This document shows positions 52,147-60,996 of a stretch of 64,000 bases of DNA, piece after piece. Positions within the stretch are counted from its first letter, which is position 1; each line of letters begins with the position of its first letter. The notes under the pieces were generated by a model that was not told the origin of the DNA, ran no database searches, and worked only from the letters and a program-made list of their open reading frames with translations. This stretch comes from CAVYOE01 sp963770155 (GTDB lineage: Bacteria; Actinomycetota; Thermoleophilia; Solirubrobacterales; 70-9). The DNA lies in NCBI GenBank assembly GCA_963770155.1, contig CAVYOE010000001.1:1860001-1924000 (forward strand). Direction: 5' to 3'. The position numbers and the translations under genes are program-made.

Positions 52147-53808
52147 ATGATTGCGCGCATTTCCTGCCTCTTCGTCGCACCGTGTCTTTTGCCTCTCGTG
52201 CTGAGCGGCGCGGCGCTTGCAAATCCGCCGGCCAATGACAGCTTCGCGACCGCAATCAATCTTGGAAGTGCCACTAGCGTTTCGATCGCTGGTTCAAATC
52301 GAGAAGCGACCAAGGAAACCGGCGAGCCCACTCACGCTGACGATCCTGGTGGCGCGTCGGTCTGGTACACCTGGACCTCGCTATCACTCGGCCGAGTCCG
52401 GCTCGATACCTGCGACAGCACCTTCGACACCCTGCTCGCTGTCTACACCGGTTTAAGTGTTAACTCCCTCAGCCCGGTCGCTTCCAATGACCAGGCCTGT
52501 GGGAACGGCAGCAAGGTTGCCTTTGACTTTCTCCCAGGCGTGACCTATCGCATCGCTATCGATGGCTGGAGCGACAACGGCCAACGGTCGGCTGAACAGG
52601 GGACCATCAACCTGCTGATGCGGTCGGCAAATCCGCCGGCCAATGATCGTTTCGCTGCCGCTCAGAACCTCGGCAGCGCAAGCAGCGCCAAGTTCCTCTT
52701 GACCAATATCGACGCCAGCAAGGAAGCTGGCGAACCAAATCACGCTGCCGATCCCGGTGGGGCTTCGGTCTGGTATCGCTGGACGGCGCCGAGCTCGGGA
52801 CCGGTCCGGGCTGATACTTGCAACACCCTATGGAGTTTCGACACCCTGCTTGCCGTTTACCGCGGTTCGCAAGTCAATGCGCTGAGCGAGATGTCAAGCA
52901 ACGACGATGCCTGTGCTTTCGGTCGCAGCCGCACTGTCTTCCCTGCCGTGGCCGACCAGACCTATTTCATCGCCGTCGATGGCTGGAGTCAGGGTGGAGC
53001 GCAGGCTGCCGACGAGGACTACGTCGATCTCAATCTCAAAGTTCTGCATCCGCCAGCCAACGATGATTTCGCTGGCGCCGAAGACCTTGGCGGTGGCCCG
53101 ACAGCGGCAACGAGCGGGACGAACATCGATGCCACCAGGGAAGCTGGCGAGCCCGATGCCTGGGTCCATGAGCGCGATCCGCGAGAAAATGAGCCTGGCG
53201 GCTCTTCTGTTTGGTACCGCTGGACGGCGCCGAGCTCAGGACGGTTCAAGCTCGACCTATGCGGAAGTGATTTCGACCTCAGCCTGGCTATCTTCGCGGG
53301 GACAGCGCTCAGCGGTCTCAACCGGATTGCCAACAGCGCTACGGGATGTGGCCCTTATGGAGCACTCCAGGTTTTCGATGCTGTCGCCGGCCATACCTAT
53401 CGCTTCATGGTCGATGGCGACACCGAGCAGTACTTCCGACCGCCGACTGAGGGTGCAATCGATCTCAAGCTTTACCCAGGGCCAGTCGATGAGGAACCGC
53501 CCCAACCTTCGCCGCCGCAATTGTCTGGAGGCGGGTCGTTAGCAATGGCGCGGGTGGCACCGACTACTGAGCTGCTCGCCAGGCCACCGCGACGAAGCAG
53601 GCAGCGAAGGGCACGGTTCGTTTTCCGTTCCGACGATTTAGGCGCGACCTTTGAGTGCAAACTTGACCGCGCTTCGTATCAATCCTGCTCGTCGCCGAAG
53701 ATCTATCGCCTACACCCCGGCAGGCATGTTGTTCGCGTTCGTGCCCGCACCATCGAGGGTCAACTCGATCTCAGCCCGGCGCAAATGGGCTTCGTCATCC
53801 TCAAGTAA
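52147..53808 (+). CDS. Secreted protein with three tandem PPC-like beta-domains
   Basis: About 553 residues. ATG 52147 begins a signal peptide (SCLFVAPCLLPLVLSGAALA). Three repeats of about 137 residues follow, each opening PPANDxFAxAxxLG and containing GGxSVWYxWT, DTLLAVYxG and a YxIAxDGW or equivalent strand. They resemble bacterial pre-peptidase C-terminal-type domains. The C-terminal 110 residues are Pro-rich, then a TFECKLDRASYQSCSSPK segment typical of actinobacterial surface proteins. No peptidase domain is present, so it is a binding or structural protein. Confidence 0.65.
   Translation: MIARISCLFVAPCLLPLVLSGAALANPPANDSFATAINLGSATSVSIAGSNREATKETGEPTHADDPGGASVWYTWTSLSLGRVRLDTCDSTFDTLLAVYTGLSVNSLSPVASNDQACGNGSKVAFDFLPGVTYRIAIDGWSDNGQRSAEQGTINLLMRSANPPANDRFAAAQNLGSASSAKFLLTNIDASKEAGEPNHAADPGGASVWYRWTAPSSGPVRADTCNTLWSFDTLLAVYRGSQVNALSEMSSNDDACAFGRSRTVFPAVADQTYFIAVDGWSQGGAQAADEDYVDLNLKVLHPPANDDFAGAEDLGGGPTAATSGTNIDATREAGEPDAWVHERDPRENEPGGSSVWYRWTAPSSGRFKLDLCGSDFDLSLAIFAGTALSGLNRIANSATGCGPYGALQVFDAVAGHTYRFMVDGDTEQYFRPPTEGAIDLKLYPGPVDEEPPQPSPPQLSGGGSLAMARVAPTTELLARPPRRSRQRRARFVFRSDDLGATFECKLDRASYQSCSSPKIYRLHPGRHVVRVRARTIEGQLDLSPAQMGFVILK
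52222..53480 (+). repeat. Three tandem coding repeats of about 410 bases
   Basis: Units begin at 52222, 52630 and 53047 (spacing 408 and 417 bases), each encoding the PPAND beta-domain. Units 1 and 2 share the identical 17 bases AATCCGCCGGCCAATGA at their starts; unit 3 is more diverged and carries a short insertion (DAWVHERDPRENE). They arose by internal duplication. Confidence 0.7.
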
Positions 53809-53855
53809 CCGGCAGTAGATGACCAGCCGTCGTCTCTTCCTCAGTAGTTTGTCGG

Positions 53856-54244
53856 ATGGATTCGATATTCCGCTCAGCCTGGCAAGAGCTTGAACTCGCC
53901 GATGTGGAAGCCTTCTTCTCCGAGCCCCGCGATGAGGGGCTGACCTGCGAAGCAAAGGGTGGTTGCGAACGACCCAAGCCGACGAGCCGGGAACCTGGCT
54001 GGCGACGCTGATCGAGGACGGATTTCAGCTGGCCCCAGCGGTCGACGTAAAGGTTTGGCCTCGGGAAGGCGATCGGTACTCGGCTGTAGTCCGAGTTCAG
54101 CCGGTTCCGGTTCCGCCCTGCATTTCCCACGGTGGCGTTGTCTACGTTCGGGTATCGGGAGCGACAGTCCCGGTCGAGGAACAGGCATTCATGGTTGAAC
54201 TCATCGACCGCGGTACACGCCGCTCGCGAGTCAGCCGAGGCTAA
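53856..54244 (+). pseudogene. Remnant of an AlbA_2 (Schlafen-type) DNA-binding domain gene
   Basis: Two frames together resemble an AlbA_2 domain. From ATG 53856, frame one reads WQELELADVEAFFSEPRDEG and then LTCEAKGG. From about 53963 another frame reads DEPGTWLATLIEDGFQLAP, then VPPCISHGGVVYVRVSGATV and VEEQAFMVELIDRG. The usual middle (the conserved 'N..GG.l.iGv' region) is missing. So this is an internal deletion with a frame change, not a mere one-base error. AlbA_2 proteins often sit in defence or mobile regions. Confidence 0.5.
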
Positions 54245-54514
54245 GGCCATCCGGGCAGCCCGGACGGCCAATCGCAAACGCTGCGTTCTTCACGCGCGCT
54301 CAGTTTGCGATTGAGGAAGCAGTATTCGCGTTTGCCCTGACCCCAATTGCCGGACCCGATGACCGCTCGCCAGGGCCATGTTACGGCCAACGAACCGTCC
54401 CGGCCAGTAGCGCCGAACCACCGACACGCAAGGCGAACAGGGTCTGAGCGCTTGCGTCGACCCCGCTCGGCGCTTCGACAGCTCCTCCCAGAGACGGCCG
54501 GGTGCCAAGATCAG

Positions 54515-55786
54515 ATGATGGGTCCCACTGCGGTCTTTGACAAATCCGCCCTGCAGGCGCTCAGCATGGACGAGGCGGTTTGGTTCGACGCATTCTTCAT
54601 AGCCAATGTCGTGCCGCTGTTCTACGTCGAAACGCTCGCAGACCTCGAGAAAGAGATGAAACGCGGCAAGGACCCTGAGGACCTTGTCGGAATGCTCGCC
54701 ACGAAGACGCCCTCAGCCGCCTACCCGAATGTCTTCCACCGCCAGCTTGTTCTCGGCGAACTGGCTGGTCAGGAGATCACCATGCGCGGCCAGGTAATGA
54801 TCGGGGAGGGACAGAGCATGCAGGCCCCTGATGGAGCCATCGGGTTGCACATCGATGAGTTCCCGGAAACGATCGCCCTTCAGCGCTGGCAATCCCGTGA
54901 CTTCTTGCAAGTCGAGCGCGAGGCTGCAAAGGAATGGCGGGCCGAGTTGGCGACTCAGGATCTGCAGCGGACCATTTCCCAGCTCCAGCACGTGGTGCCG
55001 ACCAACCGAAAATGTTCAGACCTCACAGACCTTAAGGCCTTCGCTGACGAATTCGGCGCCAGCGCGGATTCCGAGGTCTTGCAGCTGGCGCTAGAGATTC
55101 TCGACGTGCCGGAGGACTACCGCCGGGAAGCGTTGCGCCGCTGGAAGATGCTTGGCGAACCGCGCGTTGATGAGTTCGCCCCCTTCACGGCACACATCTT
55201 CAAGGTCGACTTGGTGTTTCACCTAGGCGTCGATCGCGGCTTTATTTCCGATCAGCCGAGCTCGAACAAGGTGGATATGGCCTACCTCTACTACCTGCCG
55301 TTCGCGAAGGTGTTTATCTCCAACGACAACCTCCACCATCGCACGGCGCCGCTCTTCCTTAGATCAGATCAGTCATACCTCCCGGCCGACGAGCTGAAAA
55401 AGGCGCTGGCGGAGTTCGACGAGCACTACAGCGCGCTGCCCGAGGGGATAAAGGCGCTCGGGGTATTGCATTTCGCGTCTTGGCCACCCTCGGAGATGGA
55501 CAACGCTGTCACCCGGCTCTGGGATCAGTACATGCGGTCGGACTGGCGTGACGCGGCCAAGGTGAGTGAGGGTCGGGTGGGCGCAATCCCTGATCGGGAA
55601 AGCAGCCGCCAGACGATCTCCGGCATCGAAGATCGGATGAAGGGCGCTCAGCCAATACCGGACCGGGCCGCGCAGCTAGGTGACGGTGCTCCTGATTACA
55701 CCGTCATCCGGCGTCGCGTGCCGGCGACGAAAGGCAAGTGGCGAATGGTTCCAAGAGAGGTCGAGGAAGGCGGTGAGTCCAGTTAG
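54515..55786 (+). CDS. PIN-like domain protein, unknown
   Basis: About 423 residues from ATG 54515 (an ATG follows at 54518). The N-terminal TAVFDKSALQALSMDEA, with an early Asp, and the later DMAYLYYLPFAKVFISNDNL have the look of a PIN nuclease fold (strand-Asp at the start, 'YLPF...S.D' at the end). The middle is a long helical insertion (FLQVEREAAKEWRAELATQD). A frame upstream to 54347 exists but is unconserved in style. It precedes the nuclease-NACHT gene by about 160 bases. Nuclease activity is inferred. Confidence 0.5.
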   Translation: MMGPTAVFDKSALQALSMDEAVWFDAFFIANVVPLFYVETLADLEKEMKRGKDPEDLVGMLATKTPSAAYPNVFHRQLVLGELAGQEITMRGQVMIGEGQSMQAPDGAIGLHIDEFPETIALQRWQSRDFLQVEREAAKEWRAELATQDLQRTISQLQHVVPTNRKCSDLTDLKAFADEFGASADSEVLQLALEILDVPEDYRREALRRWKMLGEPRVDEFAPFTAHIFKVDLVFHLGVDRGFISDQPSSNKVDMAYLYYLPFAKVFISNDNLHHRTAPLFLRSDQSYLPADELKKALAEFDEHYSALPEGIKALGVLHFASWPPSEMDNAVTRLWDQYMRSDWRDAAKVSEGRVGAIPDRESSRQTISGIEDRMKGAQPIPDRAAQLGDGAPDYTVIRRRVPATKGKWRMVPREVEEGGESS

Positions 55787-55948
55787 CGTCGAGTCCCACT
55801 GGAGATGTGGGTTCGTCCAACCGGTCGCGACGCTCATGATTAGACATACGAAGTCCCGGCTAATGCAACCAAGGCGCGTCGGCGCGTCTACTCGCTAATC
55901 GCCGGCACGGACACATTTCGCGGGGCGAGTTTTCAAGCTGCGTATTCG

Positions 55949-58441
55949 GTGCGCCTAGCGCTCGACGTTCTCGACGGCGTGGCAGAGGTGCTTCAAGTCG
56001 AAGGCGACACGGATGTGGTTGATGCGGCCCTCGAGGTCAAGGGCGAACCAGTTCGGTCAGTCCAGGCGAAGACTCGGGCCGAACCCTATGTATGGGGACC
56101 GGCGGAGATCGCTGATGTCATAACGGAGTGGCTCGCCGGACCGGTGGCGGAGGCTGAGCATTTCGACTTTGTTACTGACGGCTCCCTCGGGCCCGAGGTC
56201 ATGAACAAGCTCAGGCCGACTCTCGCTCGGATTGCCGATGGGACCGCATCAGATGAGGACCGGAAGTACCTCACGGGTAAGGGACTCGACCCGACCGCCC
56301 ATGGACTGAAGCGGGTCGGGCTACACAGCCGACTTCCCGACGGGCGTGCACTGCTTGAGGACTCGACGCTTCGCCTACTTGAACTTCGAGAGCGGGAGAA
56401 TCCGATTTCCGTTGAGGAAGCGCGCGACGTCGTGTGGCGCCTTTTCGGAGAGGTCGTCTTAGGGGCGGGAGAAGAGGAGCGGCAAAGGCGCCGACTCGAC
56501 CGAGAAATGATCGGCAAGGTCGTTGGCGTCCCGCTAGACGTTGTCGATGCAGCGGAGGCGTGGGGGCCCTCCGCCAGCGATGCGTACCGAGAAGCTGTCT
56601 TGCACAAAGCGCCCGACCCGGCATGGACGCTGCTCGACCTGCTGACGAAGGAACGGCCCCCGGCACTGACATTTGTGCGGCCGACCGAGTCCATGACACC
56701 TCCCAAAGCGGCAACAACCCTCTTAACGGAGACCGAATCCGTTCTCATCGAAGGCCCGGCGGGCGCCGGCAAGACGACGACGCTCACACAGCTTGCTCAG
56801 GCCGCTGCCGAGAGCGATCGTGTCCCAGTCCTGCTTGATCTTGCCAGCTACACCGCTGGTTCGATCACACACCTCGTCCACGCCGAGCTCGAGCGCGGGT
56901 CCGGCCGTTCACTTGCCCCCGGGGCGGTAGACCTGCTTATGGATCGGCCTTCCACCTTATTGCTCATCGATGGCGTTGGCGAGCTTGTTCCGGAGCAGCG
57001 CCGTTCTCTGATTTCGGACCTTGAGCTGCTAGTGGGTGCGCGGAAAGATGCCCGCCTGATGCTGGTGGCGCGAAGCGGACGCCCGCTCAAGCGGCTTGGC
57101 CTAGTTGAGTATGAGCTTCAGGGGCTCGACGACGAGCGTCGTCGCAAGATTGCATCAAGCTTGCTCCTTAGCGACGAGGAGCTGGTTCAAAAACTCGAAT
57201 CGGACCTCGGATCGGCAGCTGACAACCCGCTGCTGTTCACGATGGCTGTCGGCCTTCGCAGCCGAGGCATCGAGACTGGGGGCCGGGCAAGCCTTTTCCG
57301 CCACTTTGTCGAGGGTCTTCAGGAGCGCGAAGAAGGGGATTCTCTGTCCCCCGCTTCGCTGGCTGGGATCGAGTATTCAGCCTTCCAGCTCCGCCTGGAC
57401 GGACGCTACAGCGCTGAAAGGTGGTGGTGGTTAGAGCAGATCACCGCCGCGCGTGGCCATCTCATAGAGCAGGGAGTGTTCGGAGAAGGCACCACGTCAG
57501 CCGAGGCCTCGATGGACGAACTCATCAGCGTTGGATTACTCAGGCGGCTCGGCTACGGGCCTGAGTACGGGCTTCTTCACGACCTATTTTGCGATTGGTT
57601 CGCAGGTGAAGCGATTCGGAAGGGCCTTGGTGCGCTCGCGGATGATGTGCCTGAGGAGCTCGAAGAGGCACTCGTGTTCCTCGGCGAACAGGGAGAGTTG
57701 GCACCGGAGCAGCTGGATTCGGTTGCGCGCAGCCCAATCGCAGCAGCCGCTGTAGCGGACGTCTTGCCTGCTTCGGCACTAAAGATTGACGCGATCACTC
57801 GCCATTGGCAGTCACTCAAGGCGACACTGGCCGAACCCGTCCGTGTCGGTTACGACAAGCTAACGCCGAGTGTATCCAGGGACGGCCGGACGCTTTCGCT
57901 TCTGGCTCCCGGCGACTCGCCGCGGCTCAGCTGTCTCGTCGGAGAAGGGGCAACTTCCCTTTCGGCGGCGGTGGACCTCTGGCTTGCTGCCGTTCGGCTT
58001 GCTCTTAACGAGGAGATTCGGGAGCGTTCAACTCTGGCAAAGACAGACGCCGCTGCCCTAGCTGTCCAAATCTCCGAGCAGAGCGCCCTTCGCCAACTTG
58101 CAATCAAGTCAGAGATCAAAAGGGTCGTCCCCAGCCTGGAGGCCCGAATCATGGCCGCCCGCGGGTCAGGCGGTCTTCGCGGTTGGTTGCTGCCGGCGCG
58201 CACCGTGCCTGGGATTCCGGGAAGCGATCAGGAGATTCGAGAGCATTTGCTCCGATATGTGATCCTCGATGAGGATCACGAGGTTACCGCCGTCAACAGC
58301 GAGGAAGAGATTCCGGCAGACCAAGAACTGCTCACGACCATGGTCGCCGAGAGCTATCTTCGGGATAGTCCACGCTCTTCTGCGCGCGACGAACTGCGCA
58401 AGGTCCTCGCCAACCTGATCCCGCGATTTGATGGCCGATGA
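55949..58441 (+). CDS. Nuclease-NACHT STAND ATPase (NLR-like defence protein)
   Basis: 830 residues from GTG 55949. The N-terminal part has a Cap4/DUF4297-style nuclease pattern: acidic residues in LQVEGDTDVVDAAL, then SVQAKTRAEPYVWGPAEIAD with Q39-x-K41. A NACHT ATPase follows with Walker A LIEGPAGAGKTTTL near 268-280 and Walker B STLLLIDGVGELV near 335-347, then VARSGRPL. About 400 residues of helical sensor domain end the protein. Such proteins sense phage components and cut DNA. The in-frame sequence just upstream (TFRGASFQAAYS) looks like a genuine N-terminus but lacks a start codon. It overlaps the next gene by 11 bases. Confidence 0.75.
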   Translation: MRLALDVLDGVAEVLQVEGDTDVVDAALEVKGEPVRSVQAKTRAEPYVWGPAEIADVITEWLAGPVAEAEHFDFVTDGSLGPEVMNKLRPTLARIADGTASDEDRKYLTGKGLDPTAHGLKRVGLHSRLPDGRALLEDSTLRLLELRERENPISVEEARDVVWRLFGEVVLGAGEEERQRRRLDREMIGKVVGVPLDVVDAAEAWGPSASDAYREAVLHKAPDPAWTLLDLLTKERPPALTFVRPTESMTPPKAATTLLTETESVLIEGPAGAGKTTTLTQLAQAAAESDRVPVLLDLASYTAGSITHLVHAELERGSGRSLAPGAVDLLMDRPSTLLLIDGVGELVPEQRRSLISDLELLVGARKDARLMLVARSGRPLKRLGLVEYELQGLDDERRRKIASSLLLSDEELVQKLESDLGSAADNPLLFTMAVGLRSRGIETGGRASLFRHFVEGLQEREEGDSLSPASLAGIEYSAFQLRLDGRYSAERWWWLEQITAARGHLIEQGVFGEGTTSAEASMDELISVGLLRRLGYGPEYGLLHDLFCDWFAGEAIRKGLGALADDVPEELEEALVFLGEQGELAPEQLDSVARSPIAAAAVADVLPASALKIDAITRHWQSLKATLAEPVRVGYDKLTPSVSRDGRTLSLLAPGDSPRLSCLVGEGATSLSAAVDLWLAAVRLALNEEIRERSTLAKTDAAALAVQISEQSALRQLAIKSEIKRVVPSLEARIMAARGSGGLRGWLLPARTVPGIPGSDQEIREHLLRYVILDEDHEVTAVNSEEEIPADQELLTTMVAESYLRDSPRSSARDELRKVLANLIPRFDGR

Positions 58442-59486
58442 TCTCTGGGAAAACGGAGTGGCGCTAGCCGACGCGATCCGAAAGACGCCCAAAGCCAGGG
58501 AATTCCTCCGGGCGTTCGATCGCAAAGGTGACTTGGCGAAACGCGTCGGCGAGTTCACAGCCACGTACTCTGGCCTGCGAATCTCGAGGGTGCTATTGGG
58601 CGTGCGCATGAACCATATGGCCGCCGCCAGGGAGGTAATCAGGGATGACACGGATAAGGCTTGGCTCGAAGCCGCGGTGGAGATTGGGACTGCCTTTCAG
58701 GTCGTGGTGGAATTTCTTCGGTCTCGACTCCCTGGCTATCCATTTTTGAGCGTCCCTCATCGGCGACCCGGATCGCCGTATCTCATCGACACGGACTTCT
58801 TGATGTTTCACCACTTCCCGTGGGACCGGGAGCTTTCTAAGCTCCGACTTGAAACCCAGGGGCCACCCGACTTGACCAAAGTGGGAAGCGAAGCGGAGTC
58901 CGCCGAAACGCTCCACGAGCTTGCTCGAACCCTTGAGCGCCGCCCAACCTGGTCCGCATTCTCTGATGCACAGTCTGTGCTCTCGAAAGAGGATCGCAAG
59001 CATCTCTCGCAACTTTCGAAGGACTTTCGCGCGGCCGTAGCGGATGACATCGTTGATCGCGAAGCGGGCGACCTGATCCTGGCGAGATACAGGTACCGGA
59101 TTGCGGTTCTGGAGGAACACGTTGCCTCTGCATCAGGGAGAACGCTCGACTATCTCAGAGCATTCGAGGAAGTCGATGAACTGATCACGTTCGTTGCCGG
59201 ACTGATGCAGACCGTTCTCATTGACGGCGGAATCGCGAAAATAACTGCTGATCGCATCGATCTTGGCCACGGGTTGGACCTTATTCCGGCCGACGTGCTG
59301 GTTCGCCCCGATAATCCATTTCTGAATCCGGGGGAAGTCGTGTGCATCAGTGAGCAAGAGCCCGTGGGGCTGCTATACGCAGACGCAGTGTCCCACCATT
59401 GGGGTCGCCTCGATGATCCAGACAGCAGCGTCACGACGATGCGGGGCACCCTTGTCCGTGATTCAGGTAACGCCAGATCGGACTGA
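58431..59486 (+). CDS. Unknown protein coupled to the nuclease-NACHT gene
   Basis: 351 residues from ATG 58431, inside the end of the NACHT gene (TTG 58428 also in frame). It has a helical N-terminus (LADAIRKTPKAREFLRAF), a middle with GSPYLIDTDFLMFHHFPWD, a long helical part (ILARYRYRIAVLEEHVASA), and a C-terminal beta-like region GHGLDLIPADVLVRPDNPF. There are no membrane segments or known motifs. The overlap implies co-translation, so it is probably the partner (sensor, adaptor or effector) of the ATPase. Confidence 0.6.
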   Translation: MADDLWENGVALADAIRKTPKAREFLRAFDRKGDLAKRVGEFTATYSGLRISRVLLGVRMNHMAAAREVIRDDTDKAWLEAAVEIGTAFQVVVEFLRSRLPGYPFLSVPHRRPGSPYLIDTDFLMFHHFPWDRELSKLRLETQGPPDLTKVGSEAESAETLHELARTLERRPTWSAFSDAQSVLSKEDRKHLSQLSKDFRAAVADDIVDREAGDLILARYRYRIAVLEEHVASASGRTLDYLRAFEEVDELITFVAGLMQTVLIDGGIAKITADRIDLGHGLDLIPADVLVRPDNPFLNPGEVVCISEQEPVGLLYADAVSHHWGRLDDPDSSVTTMRGTLVRDSGNARSD

Positions 59487-59721
59487 TGGTTGGCTGATGG
59501 TCCAAACTGGACTCTCCCAGCTAGACCGTCGGCTGCAATCACACGCAGGACTGTCCTAGACGAAGCCGGTGTTGAACCGACTAGATCCGCAGCCGCTTCG
59601 CTGCTTGAGGTAGCGCCTCCGCGACCTGCCCCGCCTGTGGCATGACGGGCATGCACAAGGTCATCCACCGCCCATCGCAGCCCGGGGAGCCGAGCCGCTC
59701 CGGCGACTGAGCGACGAGGAC
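59487..59721. other. Non-coding gap at the likely right edge of the accessory region
   Basis: About 235 bases with no convincing gene. I looked for a copy of the tRNA-Lys 3' end and found none. Gene style returns to very GC-rich on the right side. No hairpin with T tract is seen. Confidence 0.35.
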
Positions 59722-60954
59722 TCAGCTTCGGCCCGGGCGCCCTCGGGAGGTCTTTCGTTTTCGCTTCTTCCTGACGCGCTTACACCGCCTCGCGCGGCGG
59801 CGCTTGCGGCATTTCTTGCGGCGCCTTGCGCGCGGGTTCGGCGAACTGAGAGCGGGTCCCGTTCCCGAGATCCGTGGGTAATGCAAGGGGAGGCCGGGCT
59901 CGCCGGTGTAGAGGTCGAGGATCGCCCAGCGCGCTGGATTGCCGAAGATCGGCGAGTGGTTTGAGAACAGGACCCGGTCGCCGAGGAAGGCGAGGCTGCC
60001 GGGGCCGTCGAGGGGGATCTCCTCGAGCAGATTGGCGATCAGGTTGGGCGGGGCGCGGCCGAGCTCAGCGAACGACGGCGAGAGCTTGACGACCTGGTTG
60101 GCCTGCGCGAGGGCAACGTAGACGTTGCCGGAGCGGGCGATCGCAATCCCGTCAGGCGCGTCGAGGGGAAGGCTCTCCCAGGCCTGGGTCAGCGGTCCCG
60201 GGCTGCCGTCACCTTTCACCTCGACCGTGTAGAGCTTGCCCGTGAACGGGTTGCCGGCGAACGGGTTCGAGGTCGTGTTGGCAAAGAGCAGGGTGCGCCC
60301 ATCGGCCATGAACTGGATTCCGTTGGGGCCGTAGAGGCTTTCCAGCCGCTGGTCTGTGAGCCAGACGTCGGGTCGGCCGCCCCCCTTTGGAACCCTCCAG
60401 ATCAGCGCCTGGTCGATGTCGCTGACATAGAGATCGCCGTTCGGCGCGAACACCGCGTAGTCGGGCCCGGCCGGGCTGTCGATTGCGTCGTAGGCGCAGT
60501 TGCCGTCGGGCGGTCCGGCGCAGACCGGGACGTCGCGGAACCTCGCGTATACGCGTTGCGCTCCGGTGGCCGGATCGAGCACGACCACGCGCGGGTCCGC
60601 GGAGCGGTCGAGCGCATAGAGCAGCCCCTCCCCGTCGAAGACAAGCCCCTGGATCCCGTGGCTCTGGTCGAGGGGCTGGCCCTCGAGCGTGTACTCGCGA
60701 ACCAGCTGCCCGGCCTGGGAGAAGGCAAAGATCTTTGACGGCGCATCGGCGTCGCCGTGGCCGAGCTGGTTCGTGCCCACGTAGACAAGTCCGTCAGGGC
60801 CGATCGCGACCGGTTCGGGCTGCCCGGGCTGGCCGATCCGCGTGAAGACGGTTATGTCGAGCGGCTCGCGCGCGGCCGCGGGGGCGGCCAGGCCGGTGAG
60901 ACACAGGCCGAGCACCCCAGCGACGATGGCAAGACGAAGCAAACGCACCTCCAA
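59722..60954 (-). CDS. Secreted NHL/SMP-30-like beta-propeller protein with basic tail
   Basis: 410 residues. The signal peptide LAIVAGVLGLCLTGLAAPAAA is clear. Blades of NHL/SMP-30 style follow: EPVAIGPDGLVYVGTNQLG, GIQGLVFDGEGLLYALDR, YAVFAPNGDLYVSDIDQA and PDGIAIARSGNVYVALAQ. The last 35 residues are very basic (RRRKKCRKRRRARRCKR and on), like the Lys-rich tails of the two propeller proteins at the left of the window. High GC codon use matches the backbone. Ligand or substrate unknown. Confidence 0.75.
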   Translation of the reverse strand: MEVRLLRLAIVAGVLGLCLTGLAAPAAAREPLDITVFTRIGQPGQPEPVAIGPDGLVYVGTNQLGHGDADAPSKIFAFSQAGQLVREYTLEGQPLDQSHGIQGLVFDGEGLLYALDRSADPRVVVLDPATGAQRVYARFRDVPVCAGPPDGNCAYDAIDSPAGPDYAVFAPNGDLYVSDIDQALIWRVPKGGGRPDVWLTDQRLESLYGPNGIQFMADGRTLLFANTTSNPFAGNPFTGKLYTVEVKGDGSPGPLTQAWESLPLDAPDGIAIARSGNVYVALAQANQVVKLSPSFAELGRAPPNLIANLLEEIPLDGPGSLAFLGDRVLFSNHSPIFGNPARWAILDLYTGEPGLPLHYPRISGTGPALSSPNPRARRRKKCRKRRRARRCKRVRKKRKRKTSRGRPGRS

Positions 60955-60996
60955 GCGGAGGTATACCCCTTCCGCCGCGACCGGGTACAGCCCGTT

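Noticed and set aside
59487..59721. Right attachment site matching the tRNA-Lys 3' end
   Set aside because: I searched by eye for the T-arm/acceptor sequence here and near 44.5 kb and 62.9 kb and found only partial, chance-level likeness.
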